Source of the DNA: JAHFOW01 sp964370795
GTDB lineage: Bacteria; Planctomycetota; Brocadiia; Brocadiales; Brocadiaceae
DNA: 6,492 nucleotides
Assembly: GCA_964370795.1 (NCBI GenBank)
Contig: CAYJME010000188.1
Span: forward strand, 1-6,492
Reading direction: 5' to 3'
Shown: in pieces, positions 5,200 through 6,492 of the stretch
Layout: each line of letters opens with the position of its first letter
Numbering within the stretch: position 1 is the first letter of the stretch
Notes under the pieces: model-generated
Told to the model about the DNA's origin: nothing
Seen by the model: only the letters and a program-made list of their open reading frames with translations
The model's database searches: none
Made by a program: the position numbers and the translations under genes

Positions 5200-6492
5200 A
5201 TGAACGAAGCACACATTCTTAAAATTGCTGATGAACTCAACGTAAAACTTAAACAAGTCCAGGCAACCGCCCTCCTCCTTGAAGAAGGAGCTACTATTCC
5301 CTTTATTGCACGATATAGAAAAGAGGCGACAGGAAGTCTCGATGAGGTTGCCATCACCGCCATCCGCGATCGCGTGAGCCAATTACAAGAACTCGATAAA
5401 CGGCGCGATGCCATTATTAAGGCGTTGGAAGAACAGGGAAGACTGACCGATGAATTAAAAGAAAAGATCCATGCGGCTGAAACCCTTGCCATCCTCGATG
5501 ATATTTACCTCCCCTACCGCCCCAAACGCCGCACACGGGCTACTATTGCAAAGGAGAAAGGGCTTGAGCCTCTGGCAAAGCTCATCTTTGAGCAGAAAAA
5601 TATTGATCCGACATCGGAAGCTGCCGCCTTTGTCAATGCAGAAAAAGGCGTAGAATCTGCAGAGGACGCCCTTGCCGGGGCGCGTGATATCGTTGCGGAG
5701 TGGGTAAATGAAGACCAGGAAACCCGTGGAAAGGTGCGCGAACTATATCTGACGGCGGGTGTTTTTAAATCAAAGGTAATACCCGGCAAAGAAGAAGAGG
5801 GAATAAAATACAAGGACTACTTTGACTGGGAAGAGCCTGTACCCAAAGCGCCTTCTCACAGGGTTCTTGCCATGAGACGCGGGGCAAAAGAGGGATTCCT
5901 GTCACTCCACGTCAGTCCTCCGGAAGACAAGGCGCTTTCATTGCTGGAAGGACTTTTTATAAAAGGGACTGGATTAGCCTCACAACAAGTCAAAATGGCT
6001 GTGCATGATAGCTACAAGCGACTCCTCTCCCTTTCTATGGAAACAGAAATACGACTTACCACAAAAGAGCGTGCAGACGAAGAGGCCATCAGGGTATTTA
6101 CGGAAAATATGCGACAACTCCTCCTTGCGCCGCCTCTTGGCCAAAAAAATATCCTTGCCCTTGATCCGGGCTTTCGCACGGGTTGTAAGGTAGTCTGTCT
6201 TGATAAACAGGGGAAACTCCTCCATACCGATACCATTTACACCCACAAGTCATCGAAAGATTCCCTTGCCAGTTCAGCTTCCAAAATCGTCGATTTGTGC
6301 AACCGATTTCAGATAGAGGCCATCGCTATAGGAAACGGCACGGCAGGCAGGGAGACCGAGTCGTTTGTCCGCTCACTGGATATTTCTAAAAACACTATTG
6401 TAGTCATGGTAAACGAGAGTGGCGCATCAGTTTATTCTGCCTCAGAGGTAGCGCGTGAGGAGTTTCCTGATTATGACTTGACCGTACGGGGT
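5200..6492 (+). CDS. tex: Tex, S1-domain RNA-binding transcription accessory protein (3' end outside window)
   Basis: The reading frame is open from ATG 5200 to the window end, giving the first 431 residues of a protein that is normally about 720-780 residues. The N-terminal Tex helical region is clear, with IPFIARYRKEATGSLDE at 33-49 and the YLPYRPKRRTRA segment near 102-113. A YqgF/RNase H-like domain starts about residue 316 with ILALDPGFRTG (D322) and continues through GNGTAGRETE (378-387) and NESGASVYSAS (405-415), the most conserved Tex stretch. The helix-hairpin-helix and S1 RNA-binding domains lie beyond the edge. Tex is a conserved cytoplasmic nucleic-acid-binding protein that influences transcription and, in some pathogens, toxin expression; its precise role is unsettled. 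The start is supported by GAGGAG at 5191-5196, although the spacing to ATG is short (about 3-5 bases). It is probably a separate unit from the genes upstream, from which it is split by the RAYT/REP region. Confidence 0.95.
   Translation, partial: MNEAHILKIADELNVKLKQVQATALLLEEGATIPFIARYRKEATGSLDEVAITAIRDRVSQLQELDKRRDAIIKALEEQGRLTDELKEKIHAAETLAILDDIYLPYRPKRRTRATIAKEKGLEPLAKLIFEQKNIDPTSEAAAFVNAEKGVESAEDALAGARDIVAEWVNEDQETRGKVRELYLTAGVFKSKVIPGKEEEGIKYKDYFDWEEPVPKAPSHRVLAMRRGAKEGFLSLHVSPPEDKALSLLEGLFIKGTGLASQQVKMAVHDSYKRLLSLSMETEIRLTTKERADEEAIRVFTENMRQLLLAPPLGQKNILALDPGFRTGCKVVCLDKQGKLLHTDTIYTHKSSKDSLASSASKIVDLCNRFQIEAIAIGNGTAGRETESFVRSLDISKNTIVVMVNESGASVYSASEVAREEFPDYDLTVRG

Noticed and set aside
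5184..6246. Several minus-strand open frames within tex.
   Set aside because: tex is continuous and highly conserved on the plus strand here; these frames are Ser/Arg-rich antisense products.

Overview
This window looks like bacterial chromosome with compact genes on moderately AT-rich DNA. No rRNA or other taxonomic marker is present. The style suggests a Planctomycetota-like genome, possibly the anammox Brocadiales: a stand-alone DUF123 GIY-YIG protein, a DUF1611/epimerase/M20 gene group, and a REP-type transposase with CGTTCCCACGC-type palindromes. That placement is a low-confidence inference from general familiarity, not something the sequence proves.

Layout from left to right: (1) a minus-strand GIY-YIG (DUF123/Uri-type) protein at 75-494. 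(2) A divergent intergenic region at 495-646 with a good promoter candidate for the rightward genes. (3) A rightward cluster of four genes: a glycine-cleavage H-like protein whose lipoyl-lysine position is occupied by alanine (647-1093), a DUF1611 protein of the DgcN type (1112-2149), an enolase-superfamily dipeptide epimerase/N-acyl-amino-acid racemase (2146-3165, ATGA overlap with the previous gene), and an M20D metallo-amidohydrolase (3229-4407, with its own possible promoter). (4) A REP-associated tyrosine transposase gene (4487-5023) bounded by inverted CGTTCCCACGC-type repeats, with three hairpins and a run of TACTCTT units on its right side. (5) The first 431 codons of tex (5200 to the window end), which runs off the right edge.

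How the genes may work together: DUF1611, the epimerase and M20 fit an N-acetylation, racemisation and deacetylation route from D-glutamate to L-glutamate (the DgcN-DgcA scheme). They also fit recycling of murein L-Ala-D-Glu peptides. The H-like protein at the head of the cluster keeps the fold signature of GcvH but cannot carry lipoate on the usual residue, so it probably has a role other than glycine cleavage. This lipoyl-less H-like protein, in one transcription unit with a D-amino-acid module, is the most unusual item in the window.
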